Shown in pieces: positions 22,724-35,336 of a stretch of 64,000 bases of DNA. Each line of letters starts with the position of its first letter. The stretch's first letter is position 1. Source of the DNA: Avena insularis (lineage: Eukaryota > Streptophyta > Magnoliopsida > Poales > Poaceae). The translations under genes were made by a program, and so were the position numbers. Location of the stretch: positions 71,100,253-71,164,252 of the forward strand of contig CM042688.1 in NCBI GenBank assembly GCA_023614405.1, read 5' to 3'. Under the pieces are notes generated by a model. The model worked only from the letters and a program-made list of their open reading frames with translations, did not search any database and was not told the origin of the DNA.

Positions 22724-24414
22724 CAGAGTCATTGGATGTGTGTTCTTCTCATGAACGACACATGGATCCACCAGTGTCATTGCATGTATGTTCCTTCCAC
22801 AAACCACTATGGATCTACCAGTGTCATTGCATGTCTGTTCTTTTCACAAACCACACATGGATCCACCAGTGTCATTGCATGTGTGTTCTTCTCATGAACC
22901 ACAGCCAGAGTCATTGCATGTGTGTTCTTCTAAACAAACCACATAAGGATACACTAGTGTGATTGCATGTCTGATCTTCTCGTAAACCACACCCGGTGTC
23001 ATTGCATGTGTGTTCTTCTAAACAAACCACATAAGGATCCACCAGTGTCATTGCATGTCTGTTCTTTACATGAACGCTGCGATTGTCATTGCATGTGTGT
23101 TCTTCTAAACAAACCACATAAGGATCCACCAGTGTTATTGCATGTCTGTTCTTTTCATGAACCACATAAGGATCCACTAGTGTCATTGGATGTGTGTTCT
23201 TCTCATGAACCACACATGGATCCACCAGTGTCATTGCATGTCTGTTCCTTCCACAAACCACATATGGATCCACCAGTGTCATTGCATGTCTGTTCTTTTC
23301 ATGAACCACACCAAGTGTCATTGCATGTCTTATCCTCTAAACAAACCACACATGGATCCACCTAGTGTCATTGCATGTCAGTTCTTCTCACAAACCACAC
23401 ATGGATCCACCAGTGTCATTGCATGTGTGTTCTTCTCATGATCCACAGCCAGTGTCATTGCATGTATGTTCTTCTCACAAACCACACAAGGATCCACCAG
23501 TGTCATTGCATGTGTGTTCTTCTCATGAACCACAGCCAGTGTCATTGCATGTCTGTTCTTCTCATAAACCACATAAGTATCCACCAGTGTCATTGCATGT
23601 ATGTTCTTCTCACAAACCACACATGGATCCACTAGTGTCATTGGATGTGTGTTCTTCTCATGAACCACACATGGATCCACCAGTGTCATTGCATGTCTGT
23701 TCTTTTCATGAACCACAGCTAGAGTCATTGCATGTCTGTTCCTTCCACAAACCACATATGGATCCACCAGTGTCATTGCATGTCTGTTCTTTTCATGAAC
23801 CACACCTAGTGTCATTGCATGCCTGTTCCTCTAAACAAACCACACATGTATCCACCTAGTGTGGTTGCATGTCTGTTCTTTTCACAAACCACACATGGAT
23901 CCACCAGTGTCATTGCATGTGTGTTCTTTTCATGAACCAGAACTAGAGTCATTTCATGTGTGTTCTTCTAAACAAACCACACATGGATCCACCCAGTGTC
24001 ATTGCATGTCTGTTCCTCTAAACAAACCACACATGGATCCACCTAGTGTGATTGCATGTATGTTCTTTTCACAAACCACACATGGATCCACTAGTGACAT
24101 TGCATGTGTGTTCTTTTCATGAACCACAACTAGAGTCATTGCATGTGTGTTCTTCTAAACAAACCAGACATGGATCCACCTAGTGTGATTGCATGTTTGT
24201 TCTTGTCACAAACCACACATGGATCCACCTAGTGTGATTGCATGTCTGTTCTTCTCACAAACCACATAAGGATCCACAAGTGTCATTGCATGTGTGTTCT
24301 TCTAAACAAACCACATAAGGATCCACCAGTGTCATTGCATGTCTGTTCTTTTCATGAACCATACATAGGGTCATTGCATGTGTGTTATTCTAAACAAACC
24401 ACATAAGGATCCAC
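22724..24414. repeat. Segmental duplication within the minisatellite, copy 2
   Basis: Direct tandem copy of 21031-22723 with only scattered point differences and a two-base deletion near 22806. It is an unequal-exchange product spanning many basic units. Confidence 0.88.
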
Positions 24415-26297
24415 TAGTGTCATTGCATGTCTGTTCTTTTCATGAACCACACCCAGTGTCATTGCATGTGTTCTTCTAAACAAACCACATAAGGATCCGC
24501 CAGTGTCATTGCATGTCTGTTCTTTTCATGAACCACACCCAGTGTCATTGCATGTTTGTTCTTTTCACAAACCACAGATGGATCCACCAGTGTCATTGCA
24601 AGTGTGTTCTTCTCATGAACCACAGCCAGTGTCATTGCATGTATGTTCTTCTCACAAACCACACAAGGATCCACCAGTGTCATTGCATGTGTGTTCTTCT
24701 CATGAACCACAGCCAGTTTCATTGCATGTCTGTTCTTCTCACAAACCACGTAAGTATCCACCAGTGTCATTGCATGTCTGTTCTTCTCACAAACCACACA
24801 TGGATCCACCAGTGTCATTGCATGTATGTTCTTCTCACAAACCACATAAGGATCCACCAGTGTCATTGCATGTCTGTTATTTTCATGAACCACAGCTAGA
24901 GTCATTCCATGTTTGTTCCTTCCACAAACCACATATGGATCCACCAGTGTCATTGCATGTCTGTTCTTTTCATGAACCACACCCAGTGTCATTGCATGTC
25001 TGTTCCTCTAAACAAACCACACATGGATCCACCAGTGTCATTGCATGTGTGTTCTTTTCATGAACCACAACTTGAGTCATTGCATGTGTGTTCTTCTAAA
25101 CAAACCACACATGGATCCACCCAGTGTCATTGCATGTCTGTTCCTCTAAACAAACCACACATGGATCCACCAGTGTCATTGCATGTTTGTTCTTCTCACA
25201 AACCACACATGGATCTACCAGTGTCATTGCATGTCTGTTCTTCTCATGAACCACAGCTAGAGTCATTACATGTTTGTTCCTTCCACAAACCACATATGGA
25301 TCCACCAGTGTCATTGCATGTCTGTTCTTTTCACAAACCACACATGGATCCACCTAGTGTCATTGCATGTATGTTCTTTTCACAAACCACACATGAATCC
25401 ACCTAGTGTGATTGCATGTCTGTTCTTTTCACAAACCACACATGGATCCACCAGTATCATTGCATGTGTGTTCTTCTCATGAACCACAGCTAGAGTCATT
25501 GCATATGTGTTCTTCTAAACAAACCACACATGGATCCACCTAGTGTGATTGCATGTCTGTTCTTTTCACAAACCACACATGGATCCACCTAGTGTGATTG
25601 CATGTCTGTTCTTTTCACAAACCACACATGGATCCACCTAGTGTGATTGCATGTCTGTTCTTTTCACAAACCACACATGGATCCACCAGTGTCATTGCAT
25701 GTGTGTTATTCTCATGAACCACAGCCAGAGTCATTGCATGTGTGTTCTTCTAAACAAAACACATAAGAATCCACCAGTGTGATTGCATGTCTGTTCTTCT
25801 CACAAACCACACCAAGTGTCATTGCATGTGTGTTCTTCTAAACAAACCACATAAGGATCCACCAGTGTCATTGCATGTCTGTTCTTTTCATGAACGTTGC
25901 CGAGTGTCATTGCATGTGTGTTCTTCTAAACAAACCACATAAGGATCCACCAGTGTCATTGCATGTCTGTTCTTTTCATGAACCACATAAGGATCCACCT
26001 ATGTCATTGGATGTGTGTTCTTCTCATGAACCACACATGGATCCACCAGTGTCATTGCATGTATGTTCCTTCCACAAACCACATATGGATCCACCAGTGT
26101 CATTGCATGTCTGTTCTTTTCATGAACCACACCCAGTGTCATTGCATGTTTGTTCCTGTAAACAAACCACACATGGATCCACCTAGTGTCATTGCATGTC
26201 AGTTCTTCTCACAAACCCTACATGGATCCACCGGTGTCATTGCATGTGTGTACTTCTCATGAACCACAGCCAGTGTCATTGCATGTATGTTCTTCTC

Positions 26298-29200
26298 ACC
26301 AGTGTCTTGCATTGTTAATGATGGCTTGCTAGGTATAAAACTTGCAAGTGTTAGCTTGCCAATAATAGCTTGCAAGGGTGATCTTGCATTGTTAATGATG
26401 GTTTGCCTTGGTTGGTGCAGTGGTTGAAATTCTCTTCCTCCTCTTCTTGGTAGAACTCCTCCTCGTAGACTTGGTCGATACTATCGTCTATAAATACATA
26501 CGGGATACACAATCACCAAACAATACTTAACTAGTCTACTTAGCACACTAAGGCATACCCATTTGATGATCTAGTATCATCACAAACATCACAAGGTTTA
26601 ATGAATGATGGCTCAATGCACGGTGCCCAGAAAAGTGTTGATGGATCGTGGTTGATGTAGAGCTCGTTGGGAACCCCAAGAGGAAGGTATGATGAGCACA
26701 GCAGCAAGTTTCCCTCAGTTATGAAACCAAGGTTTAATCGAACCAGTAGGAGCAAGGAAACACCCCAAAGGTGTTACTAGCTGAGCTTTGGCAGGGCGCA
26801 CTACCAGTGCTAGTAGCAACGTGGAGACCTGCACAACACAACCACAGAACTTTGTCCCCAACTTGCGATGAGGTTGTCAATCTCACCATGTTTTGTGAAA
26901 AACAAAGGATTAAACGTATCGAATGGAAAGAAGTAAAAGTTTGCAGAAAGTAAACACAAAGCAGAAACAGTTTATAGATTGTATGTAAAAGACAAGGACC
27001 GGGATCCATAGTTCACTAGAGGTGGCTCTCCTTAGATAGATAACTTGCTGGGTGAACAAATTACAGCGGGGCAATTGACAAACACCGAGAAAGCAATACA
27101 TGCATATACTAATCATCTTGACTCCTTTGAGACTTGATTGGGCATTTACAACATAATACATAGACCGCCATCCAACTGCACCTATGACTAATAATCCACC
27201 TTCAGGTTATCATCTGAACCCCCTCTAGTATTAAGTTGCAAGCAACAGATTATTGCTTTACGAACTGCGTGTAAAGTAAACAATACGATTGTTCTATGAA
27301 CAAAGGATTGTTGTTTTCTCCTAGTAACAAAGACATCTAGTACCTTAGAGATTTCTGTCACTTCCCTAGATTACCAGAGGCATGAACCCACTATCGAGCA
27401 TAAATACTAACTCTTGGAGTTGCTAGCATCTACTTGGCCAAGATAGCTACTAACAACGGAAAGCATGCAAGATCTCAAATAACAAAGACATGATAGAATC
27501 AATAATCAATCTGAAATAGCATCTCAATATCCATCGGATCCCCGCAAACACAACATGTATGGATTACAAAAAGATGATCTTGATCATGAACGAAGCTCAC
27601 AAGATCTAAACATGAAAGCACAAAGGAGGAGAAACCAGCCATCTAGCTACTACATGGATCCGTAGTCCAAGGATGAACTACTCACGCATCACACCGAAGG
27701 CTTGCATGGTGATGAAGAAGGCCTCTAGGGTGAATTCCCCTCCAAGTGAGGGAAGAGCTTCAGATCCTCCCAATCTAGGGATGGAGATGACGGCTACAGA
27801 CTCTTCGTGGATTTTGATCGGTCACTTAGGGTTTTCGTCCCGAGGAAATATACTGAGCGGAAGGAGAGGCCGAGGTGCGGAGCCACCACACCACCCCTAG
27901 CAGCGGGCCACTGGCCGCACGCCAGTGGTGTGGCCCCTGGCCCCTCTCCGTCTCGTATTCTGGCACTTGATCCCTTCCGGAAAAATAGGCACTTTGGCTT
28001 TTGTCCCGTCCAATTCCAAGAATATTCATTTTCTGACTTTCTTGGAACTAAAAATAGCAGAAAACAGGCAGCTGGCACTGTGGCTCTTGTTAATAGGTTA
28101 GTCCAAGAAATCATATGAAAAGTACTCCAAAGTTGGAACAAAACACAAGAAAGTGGATAAAACCAAGCATGGAACATCAAAAATTATAGATACGTTTGCA
28201 ATGTATCAATGAACTAGCTTCATTCTTTTTATTTGAGAAAAGTAATTTATACTCATTGAAATTAACTAAGATTTAATATTCTCCAATTAAAATATGGGAT
28301 CATGTGGACACATGACATCACCACATATTCTAATATATGGGAATGTGATTTAAATGTTGGATCACATTTTAATAAGTTTAAGTTGAATAATTAATGATTT
28401 AAAGTGACTAGAAATGCCTATATAGCATTATTTTGGTACTAGTCCAAAGTCACTGCATGCAAACCTTAATATTATTACATATTCATATAGGTATGGTTAA
28501 ATGTGATTTTTGAGAGTTGGAATCAACTCAAAAGCTATTATGGTTGATTTTAGAAAAATGTTTGAATATGAAAAAGCTTTTGTCTTGTTATTTTTACTAG
28601 GAGAGATCTCTAACTCTAAATGATTTAAATCCAACGGGCTTGGATAGAGATTTTAATTATCTTTACAAAAAAACTGGAATCACTCAATTTGGATTTGTAA
28701 AACCCTCTGAATTGATTTTTAAACTAAAGGACAGATTCTAGTTTAAGTCTAAAAAGAAAAAGATTTATTTGAATCTGCTGGGTTGCGCGGGAACACTAAT
28801 GGGCCGGCCCGGTTTCACTCCGCGGCGCTGAGGACAGTTGACAGGGGGTCCCGCCTATCAGTGGCTCTTTAAATGCGAAGCGGTACGAGGCAACGTGGAC
28901 CGCAAGATTGGAACTAGATCTAACGACTGGGGCTTATCATCGATGACAGACCTGTCACCAGCGAGGCTGAACCCTAGCGGCTCGGTGGGGGTGCAGTGGG
29001 GGCATACCAGGTCTCCAGCGAGGACGGCGATGGGGGCGATCGAACGAGACGATGACGGCAGACTCAGGCGAGGTCGCGGCAGCTCCGGGGGTGGACGAAA
29101 TCGACGGGGACTTCTCCTCCTCTGTTGCGGCTAACTCCGGTGAAATTCTGGCGACTGGCTGCTCGAGCGGCTCCGGCGAGATAGGGTAAACGATCAGTGG

Positions 29201-30510
29201 GGAGAGGGGAGTGTGGGATTTTGGCAAATGAGGCTGGGGGTGACCTCCTTATATAGGCTCGTCGAGGGGACCGAGAAGGCGACGGCAAGCTCGTCGGTGA
29301 CGATGACACAGGGTGCTATGAGCATGGGTTGGGTAGGCGGACAGTGGGTAGTTCCCTGGCGGTCAGCTAGGGCTTAATGGCGACGCTAGGGGCGGTGGCT
29401 AACGGTCGGGAGCGTCTCGCGCTCTAAGCGACCGAGGCGGTGCTCGACGTGGTTCCTGGCGACTGTGGGTCGCTCGGCGGTGCATGGCTGTGTCTGGCGG
29501 GGTGAGGTGGTCAAGGCGGAGCGGCATGTGCAGTCTGCTGTCGAGGCGCGGTCTGTGGCGTGTTGGCGGTGAGGGCGCTCTAGCGTGCTCTGGTGCGGCG
29601 CAGAGAGGATAGTGTGGCGCTTCTCTAGGGTGGTCCAGGGGCTAGCAGTGATCGTGGGGTGGACCGTGGATGGCGATGGAGTGGCGCCTGGCTTCCTAGA
29701 GCGGCGGAGAGAGGCTGGTGGTCTCCTGTGGCTTGTGCACGTTTGGCCGGCGAGCATGGCCTCGGGGTGGCGGTGCACTGCTGCTAGGGACAAGGGGGTG
29801 GGCTGATTATGGTTTGGTTAGAGCTAGGAGGGACACAAGGAGTAAATTGAGGTCAAATGGGTGGCAAAACCCTGTAGAAATAGTGAACCTAAACTAGAGT
29901 GTGATCAGTGCATGCCAAGTGTTTGATTAAATGGCCGCATGAAGAAAATTTTTGAATTTTTGAAAGATTTTTGGTGGAGTGGTTTGTCACATGCTTAGGC
30001 ATCTAGGGTTGCTTGGGATTTTGAAATGGAGTTCATTTGGATGGTTTTTGAAAAAGTGTGATCTATACATATGAACTAGATTCAATTTTCCAATGTCATT
30101 TAAATTTAGAGTTCGAATGTTTTTGAGAGATCACAAAGTGGGCCTTGGTACATCTTAACTTGTACTAGCAAGGGGTGCAAAGATCCACCATTGTTTCTAT
30201 TGGAAATTGAGTGCTAGGAACACCCAAAGTGGGCTAGTTGATTAAAATGGCAAAAGTGACAATTTCCTTATTTAATTTTTTTATTTCTTTTTCTTTAGTT
30301 TTTCTTGGGAATGATCTAGATGATGTGACATTCATCATAGAGTCATTTTACAACCAATAGATCAGTCAATAATGGCATTTCAAAACAACTCCTATTTAAA
30401 TGCACACACATATGAATGCTTAAAGATTTTAAATGGAAAAGTTTTTGTTAACCCTAAATTGGGTAGATTTGATCTTGATTAATCTTTGATTAAAGTTTTA
30501 GGATGTTACA
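26298..30510 (-). repeat. 3' LTR of the Tekay block (truncated, interrupted by a solo LTR)
   Basis: 26298-26605 plus 28209-30510 align with about 37780-40335. The plus-strand right end is GGATGTTACA (TGTAACATCC on the element strand) followed by a polypurine tract. The distal portion equivalent to 36338-37770 is missing. A minus-strand TATA (CTATATAAGG) lies at 29256-29247. Confidence 0.88.
26606..28208 (-). mobile_element. Solo LTR of the Athila-like family
   Basis: 1603 bp on the minus strand, beginning TGATACATTGCAAACG (28208 downward) and ending GAGCCATCA (26606). It is flanked by ATGAA at 26601-26605 and 28209-28213. It matches the LTRs at 55454-57061 and 60907-62506. The other Tekay LTR has the uninterrupted site TTTAATGAACTAGC near 38054. 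No internal sequence remains, so LTR-LTR recombination removed it. Confidence 0.95.
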
Positions 30511-30525
30511 AACCTTCCCCCCTTA
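30511..30525 (-). promoter_or_regulatory. Polypurine tract of the Tekay element
   Basis: Minus-strand TTAAGGGGGGAAGGTT runs straight into the LTR start TGTAACATCC. The same tract follows the other LTR at 40336-40350. Confidence 0.85.
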
Positions 30526-30559
30526 AACAAAATCTCGTCCTGAGATTTAAGAAAGAAAA

Positions 30560-31462
30560 CTAGGAACTAAAGAGATCTGGGAACTCAGTCCTAATGTAAT
30601 CTTCTCGCTCCCAAGTGGCTTCTTCTTCGGTATGGTTGCTCCATTGAATCTTGAGAAATTTGATGCTCCGGGTCCTGGTGGTTCCGTAGGCTTCCTCCAA
30701 GATACGGATGGGCACTTCATGATACGTCAGATCCTTGTTGATATCAACAGCTTGGTGATCGATGTTCTTGAAAACTTCGGTCTTCTCCGGCACTTCTAAG
30801 CATTTGCGAAGTAACGAGATATGGAACACATTGTGGATGGCTGACATCTCTTCTGGCAGTTCCAGTTGATAAGATACTTCTCCTCGGCGGTTCAGAATCT
30901 TGAAGGGTCCGATATATCTGGGGGCTAACTTTCCTTTTAGACTAAAACGTTGGGTTCCCTTCAATGGTGACACCTTGCGATACACAAAATCTCCAACATT
31001 GAAAGTCAGGTCTCTCCTTCTCTTGTCAGCATAACTCTTCTGTCTGGATTGTGCAGTCTTGAGGTGCTCACGGACTTTGTGAACCTTCTCTTCAGCTTCT
31101 CGGAGAATGTCGGGTCCAAAAATCTGACTCTCTCCTACTTGCGACCAATTCAAAGGGGTACGACACTTTCTTCCATATAGGAACTCAAATGGTACCATTT
31201 GTAAACTGGCTTGGTAACTGTTGTTGTATGAGAATTCTGTGAAAGGGAGACAATCTTCCCATTTTGATCCATATTCTAACACACAAGATCTCAACATATC
31301 TTCTAATATTTGGTTGACTCTTTCAGTCTGTCCATCGGTTTGTGGGTGATAAGCTGTGCTGAAATTCAACTTGGTTCCTAATCCTTCTTGGACTTTCTGC
31401 CAAAATCTCGAGGTAAATTGGGTTCCTCGATCCGACACTATGGTCTTGGGGGTTCCATGCAA
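30560..31462 (-). pseudogene. pol: Integrase core and chromodomain of the Tekay element
   Basis: 300 open residues. They contain the second catalytic Asp in IVSDRGTQFTSRFW and the Glu in DGQTERVNQ; the first Asp lies upstream in [12 protein letters not shown] (about 31600), separated from this ORF by a stop. The middle has EFSYNNSYQASL and PFEFLYGRKCRTPL. The C-terminal part contains KLAPRYIGPFKI and VFHISLLRKC, then a chromodomain-like end, RILEEAYGTTRTRSIKFLKI followed by QWSNHTEEEATWE and EFPDLF. Chromodomains of this clade are thought to steer integration to particular chromatin. This C-terminal half is uninterrupted although the polyprotein upstream is not. Confidence 0.9.
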
Positions 31463-31906
31463 ACTGACTATTCTGGCAATATACAGCTATGCTAGCTTCG
31501 AACTCTGGTAGGTTGTCTTGACAGGTATAAAATGAGCTACTTTGGACAGTCTATCAACGATGACCCAGATTGAGTCATTTCCCCTACTTAAAGTAGGCAA
31601 ACCAGTGATAAAGTCCATTCCGATGGAATCCCATTTCTATTCCGGAATCTACAAGGGTTACAACAGTCCTGCGGGTCTCTGATGTTCCGCTTTGACTCGT
31701 TGACAGATATCACACTTGGCGATGTAGCTTTCGATTTCTCTCTTCATCTTGTGCCACCAAAATTGCTCTTTTAGATCCTGATACATCTTTGTTCCTCCGG
31801 GGTGGATAGAATAAAGAGTATCATGAGCTTCTTTCATGATAACTTGCTTTAGCTCCGAATCTACTGGCACGCAGATACGTCCTTTGTACCACAGAACTCC
31901 TTCTTC
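31463..31906 (-). pseudogene. pol: Integrase N-terminal zinc-binding region of the Tekay element
   Basis: Minus-strand frames read VIMKEAHDTLYSIHPGGTKM and YIAKCDICQRVKAEHQRP, an HHCC module (H-x-H...C-x2-C), ending with a stop at 31658-31660. Further stops follow in the continuing frame before [19 protein letters not shown] and at about 31490. The domain is recognisable but cannot be translated through. Confidence 0.85.
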
Positions 31907-32761
31907 GTCTTATGTGAATCCAGGTACCTTTCCTGTACCAATACGACGTTTGATTCCGTCGATACTTTCATTTCCCTTCTGGGCTTCCTTGATTTGGCTA
32001 ATCAAAGTGGGTTTAAGTTCAATGCTAGCTAAGAATCCTTTGCTAACTAGCTCAGTCCTGAACTGCTCCAACTCCTCATATAAACTTGGTTGCTTCTCCT
32101 TGATCATGGTGTTTAGCCTACACGGCAATCTGCTAAGAGCATCCGCTACCACATTGGCTTTGCCGGGGTGATAGTGAATGTCAAGGTCATAATCCTTGAT
32201 TAACTCTATCCATCTCCTTTGCCTCATATTAATCTCCTTCTGAGTGAAAATATACTTCAAGCTTTTGTGATTTGAGTAAATCTCACAGTGATTACCCACA
32301 AGATAATGACGTCATGTCTTCAATGACAAAACTACGGCTACTAACTCAAGATCATGGGTAGGATAGTTCTGCTCATGCTGCTTCAGTTGTCGAGGCAGAT
32401 AGGCGATGACTTTGCCTTCTTGCATCAATACACATCCGAGACCAATCTTGGATGCATCACAATACACATCAAATGGCTTCTTGATATCTGGCATGATCAA
32501 TATTGGGGCTGAGATCAATCTCTTCTTCAGCTCTTGGAAACTTGCTTCATATTTGTCGGTCCATTCAAACTTCTTGTCCTTCTTCAACAATTGGGTCATG
32601 GGTCTTGCTATGCTCGAAAATCCTTCTACGAACTTGCGGTAGTATCCCGCTAATCCGAGAAATGCACGGACTTGGGTTTGAGTGGTTGGGACTTCCCATT
32701 CTTCAACATCTTTGATCTTGGCGGGATCAATAGCGACTCCTCTGACAAACACAATATGTCA
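31907..32761 (-). pseudogene. pol: RNase H of the Tekay element
   Basis: Reads [19 protein letters not shown] (first Asp), [18 protein letters not shown], then TGA at 32312-32314 where Trp is expected, [20 protein letters not shown], and ADALSR near the end. The third catalytic position, normally Asp in a T-D-H motif, is Asn (YSNHKS), a single G-to-A change. A stop at 32759-32761 separates it from RT and another at 31910-31912 ends the connection to integrase. Confidence 0.88.
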
Positions 32762-32815
32762 TAGGAATCCTACTTCTTTCAGCCAAAACTCACATTTGCT
32801 GAACTTGGCATACAA

Positions 32816-33622
32816 CTAATGCTCTCTAAGGGTTTCAAGGATGATTCTCATATGTTGCTCATGCTCTTCTTCTGACTTGGAGTAGATAAGGATATCATCG
32901 ATAAACACCACGACAAATTTATCTAGAAAATTCATAAAGATCTTATTCATGAGATTCATGAAATAAGCAGGGGCATTGGTTAATCCAAAAGACATGACCG
33001 TATACTCGTATAATCCATAACGAGTAGTAAAGGCGGTCTTCGGAATATCCATTGCACGAATCTTAAGTTTGTGATAACCAGTCCTAAGATCGATCTTAGA
33101 GAACACATTTGCTCCAGCCAACTGATCAAATAGATCCTCTATCTTTGGCAAAGGGTACTTGTTTTTGATGGTGATGTCATTCAGCTTCCTGTAATCTGTG
33201 CACAAATGGTTGCCTCCATCTTTGTTGTCGACGAATAACATAGGCGATCTCCATGGCGATGCGCTTGGTTGAATCAAGCCTGTTGCCAGCATAGCATCCA
33301 ACTGCTTCTTTAATTCCACTAACTCTGAGGGGTTCATACTATAGGGTCTCTGGGCTATGGGTCCGGTTCCGGGGATTAGTTCAATAATGAACTCAATATC
33401 CCTATCCGGGGGCATACCAGGAAATTCATCTGGGAATACGTCAGGGTATTCACAGACTACTCTGACTTGGTTAATGGTGGGCAGGGCTAGACTCTTATTA
33501 CACTTGAATTGACGGGGCAATGTTTCAGATATATGCTCTACTAATACTCCAGAGCTACTGGTCATGGTGATGGCTTTCTTGGCACAGTCAATCAATCCTT
33601 TATCCTTTGACATCCAATCCAT
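32816..33622 (-). pseudogene. pol: Reverse transcriptase of the Tekay element
   Basis: 268 open residues with the standard RT blocks: [99 protein letters not shown] and the catalytic [13 protein letters not shown]. It ends at an in-frame TAG (32816-32818) where Gln would fit, followed by LYAKFSKCEFWL. Upstream, TGA at 33623-33625 separates it from the protease. Confidence 0.92.
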
Positions 33623-33922
33623 TCATAGTACCACTTCCAAACCTTTGGTTCCAAGTACTATTAGATTGGCGTAAAAATCTATCCCATGTATTCTGATAGG
33701 CACAGCTTTGCAAATTTTTCTAGCTTTTGTAGTTGAACCCGGGATTTGAACTATCATGACATGCTTCAAGTTGGTTGGGTGAATCTTACTAGTGCATGCA
33801 AATTCTTCGGTGACAAATGAGTGTGATGCTCCAGAATCAAACAACACTCTTGCTAAAACTGAGTTGACAAAAAACATATCCAGCACTACATCTAGCGCTT
33901 CTTGGGCTTCTTCGGTGTTCAT
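33623..33922 (-). pseudogene. Aspartic protease of the Tekay element
   Basis: The active-site motif ARVLFDSGASHSFVTEEFA (D-S-G-A) is intact and the domain continues to LIVLGTKGLEVVL before a TGA where a Gly codon (before MDWM) is expected. It would process Gag-Pol. It is in the same frame as RT apart from that stop. Confidence 0.9.
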
Positions 33923-35082
33923 GTGGAAGAGACGGCCGTTGCGGTTGTGAGGGTTCCCTAGGGCGAATCTTCTTCCTGGTTGAACACGACACTGCTATTG
34001 AGCTGGGGCATTCACATTGGCAGTGGCGGCAATCTTCTTGGGTCACTCATTGGAATAGTGACCCTTCACTCCACACTCGAAACAAGTGATCTGAGACTTG
34101 TCTTTCGCTGCCACGGGCACAACATTGCTTCCAGTTCTCGGTGCGGTGTTGTTGTCGTCCTTGTTGCTCTTGGGAGGTGCATGGTTGAAATTGCTGGCGT
34201 TGCCGGGGTGATTGTTGTTTCCTCCGAACTTCACATTTCCTCCGTTACGGTTGGGGTAGCTTGGGCGAGACATTGGGGGTCGATTGTTCCACGGGGCATA
34301 TCCGACAGACGGGTTAGGACGTTACTTCTGGTGACTATTGGATCCAGCTTGGTGCATCATACGACGTTTGCAGTTGTCGTTTGCTTGATCAAGCTTCCCT
34401 TCCATCTGAATGGCAGAGTCGACTAGCTCTTCGAGATCCTCGAAACGGATGTTGACGAGGGCTGTCTGCATATCATCATGCAGTCCGTTCAGGAACTCTC
34501 CTTCTTCTTGGCCTCCGTGTTGATCTCATGAGGTGCATACTTGGCTAGGGACAAGAATCTGTCACGATACTCCACTACAGTCATTCTACCCTGCTTCAAC
34601 TCTCTGAATTCATCCCTCATTCGGGTGACTAGACCCTGCGGCACGTGGGTGTGGCTGAACTTGATTTTGAAGGCTTCCCATGTCATCACTTGACCATGGT
34701 TCATTGTGTGGGTGTTGTTCCACCATGCTCTTGCATCTCCTGCCAAATAGTGGGTGGCAAAAAGAACCTTCTCGTTGGCATCCACTCCTGCTACTTCTAG
34801 GTTGTTCTCCATTGTCTACAACCAGTCATCAGCATCCAGTGGATTCTCCGAAGTGCTAAAGATTGGGGGATTTGTATTCTGGAAGTTTTTAAGTTTGGAT
34901 CCATGGTGACCCTGATTTCCATGGTTCTGATTGTTGTGAGCCATCTAGGCGATCTGCTGCAGTGTTGCTAGATTAGCTTGGTGCTTTGCCCTACTAGCTA
35001 CATGGTTTGCAATGAGAGTCTGCAGAATCTGGAGCATTGGGTCTTGCGATGAGCTGCTCCCTCCTTGGTTTCCATGAGTCAT
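33923..35082 (-). pseudogene. gag: Gag of the Tekay element with truncated zinc knuckle
   Basis: Starts at ATG 35082-35080 (MTHGNQGGSSSSQDP). TAG at 34945-34947 and TAG at 34816-34818 interrupt the N-terminal part. The capsid core (34489-34812) reads LFATHYLAGDARAWWNN...W, KFSHTHVPQGLV and EFRELKQGRMTVVEYRDRF, standard for gag. A frameshift near 34500 leads into FEDLEELVDSAIQMEGKL and an Asn/Pro-rich stretch. The nucleocapsid knuckle CFECGVKGHYSNE is followed by TGA at 34040 where the final Cys of CCHC belongs. Confidence 0.88.
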
Positions 35083-35336
35083 CTGAAGATTGAGATAGAT
35101 AAAGGGGTAAGAGGGAAAGTTCTAAGGTTCATGGTTTTGATTTCAAAGCTACAACTTTGAGTTTGACTCGGGTTTTGCAACTAACTTCTTTTCATTCATT
35201 CAAGCAAAGCACATGATACAAACACACACACACACACCACAACATCAAAGGAAAATATATGGTTTTAAGAACCATTATGCAAGCTAAGATATAATGGGAC
35301 CGATACTCCTCACTCTATGATAGTGCTCTAGTGCAT

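Larger units (their letters stand above)
20227..26297. repeat. Minisatellite block B
   Basis: Continuation of the same 39/48/49-bp family after the Tat insertion, beginning with the right GTCAT duplication copy (20227-20231). Unit subtypes are interspersed rather than homogenised. A 1.69-kb direct duplication lies within it (21031-22723 and 22724-24414). The block ends inside a unit (CACCAGTGTCTTGCAT) that runs into Tekay LTR sequence at about 26298-26310, with CTTGCATT shared by both sides. Confidence 0.95.

Noticed and set aside
20227..26297. Coding of a repetitive secreted His/Cys-rich protein
   Set aside because: Frames are interrupted by every 49-bp unit, are open on both strands, and have no signal peptide or promoter.
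28838..29806. ORFs of 80-135 codons on both strands (also 38710-39720)
   Set aside because: They lie in the GC-rich part of the Tekay LTRs, are low complexity, and are not aligned in frame between the two LTR copies.
33980..34426. 148-codon plus-strand ORF opposite gag
   Set aside because: Shadow of the minus-strand zinc-knuckle and linker region of Tekay gag.
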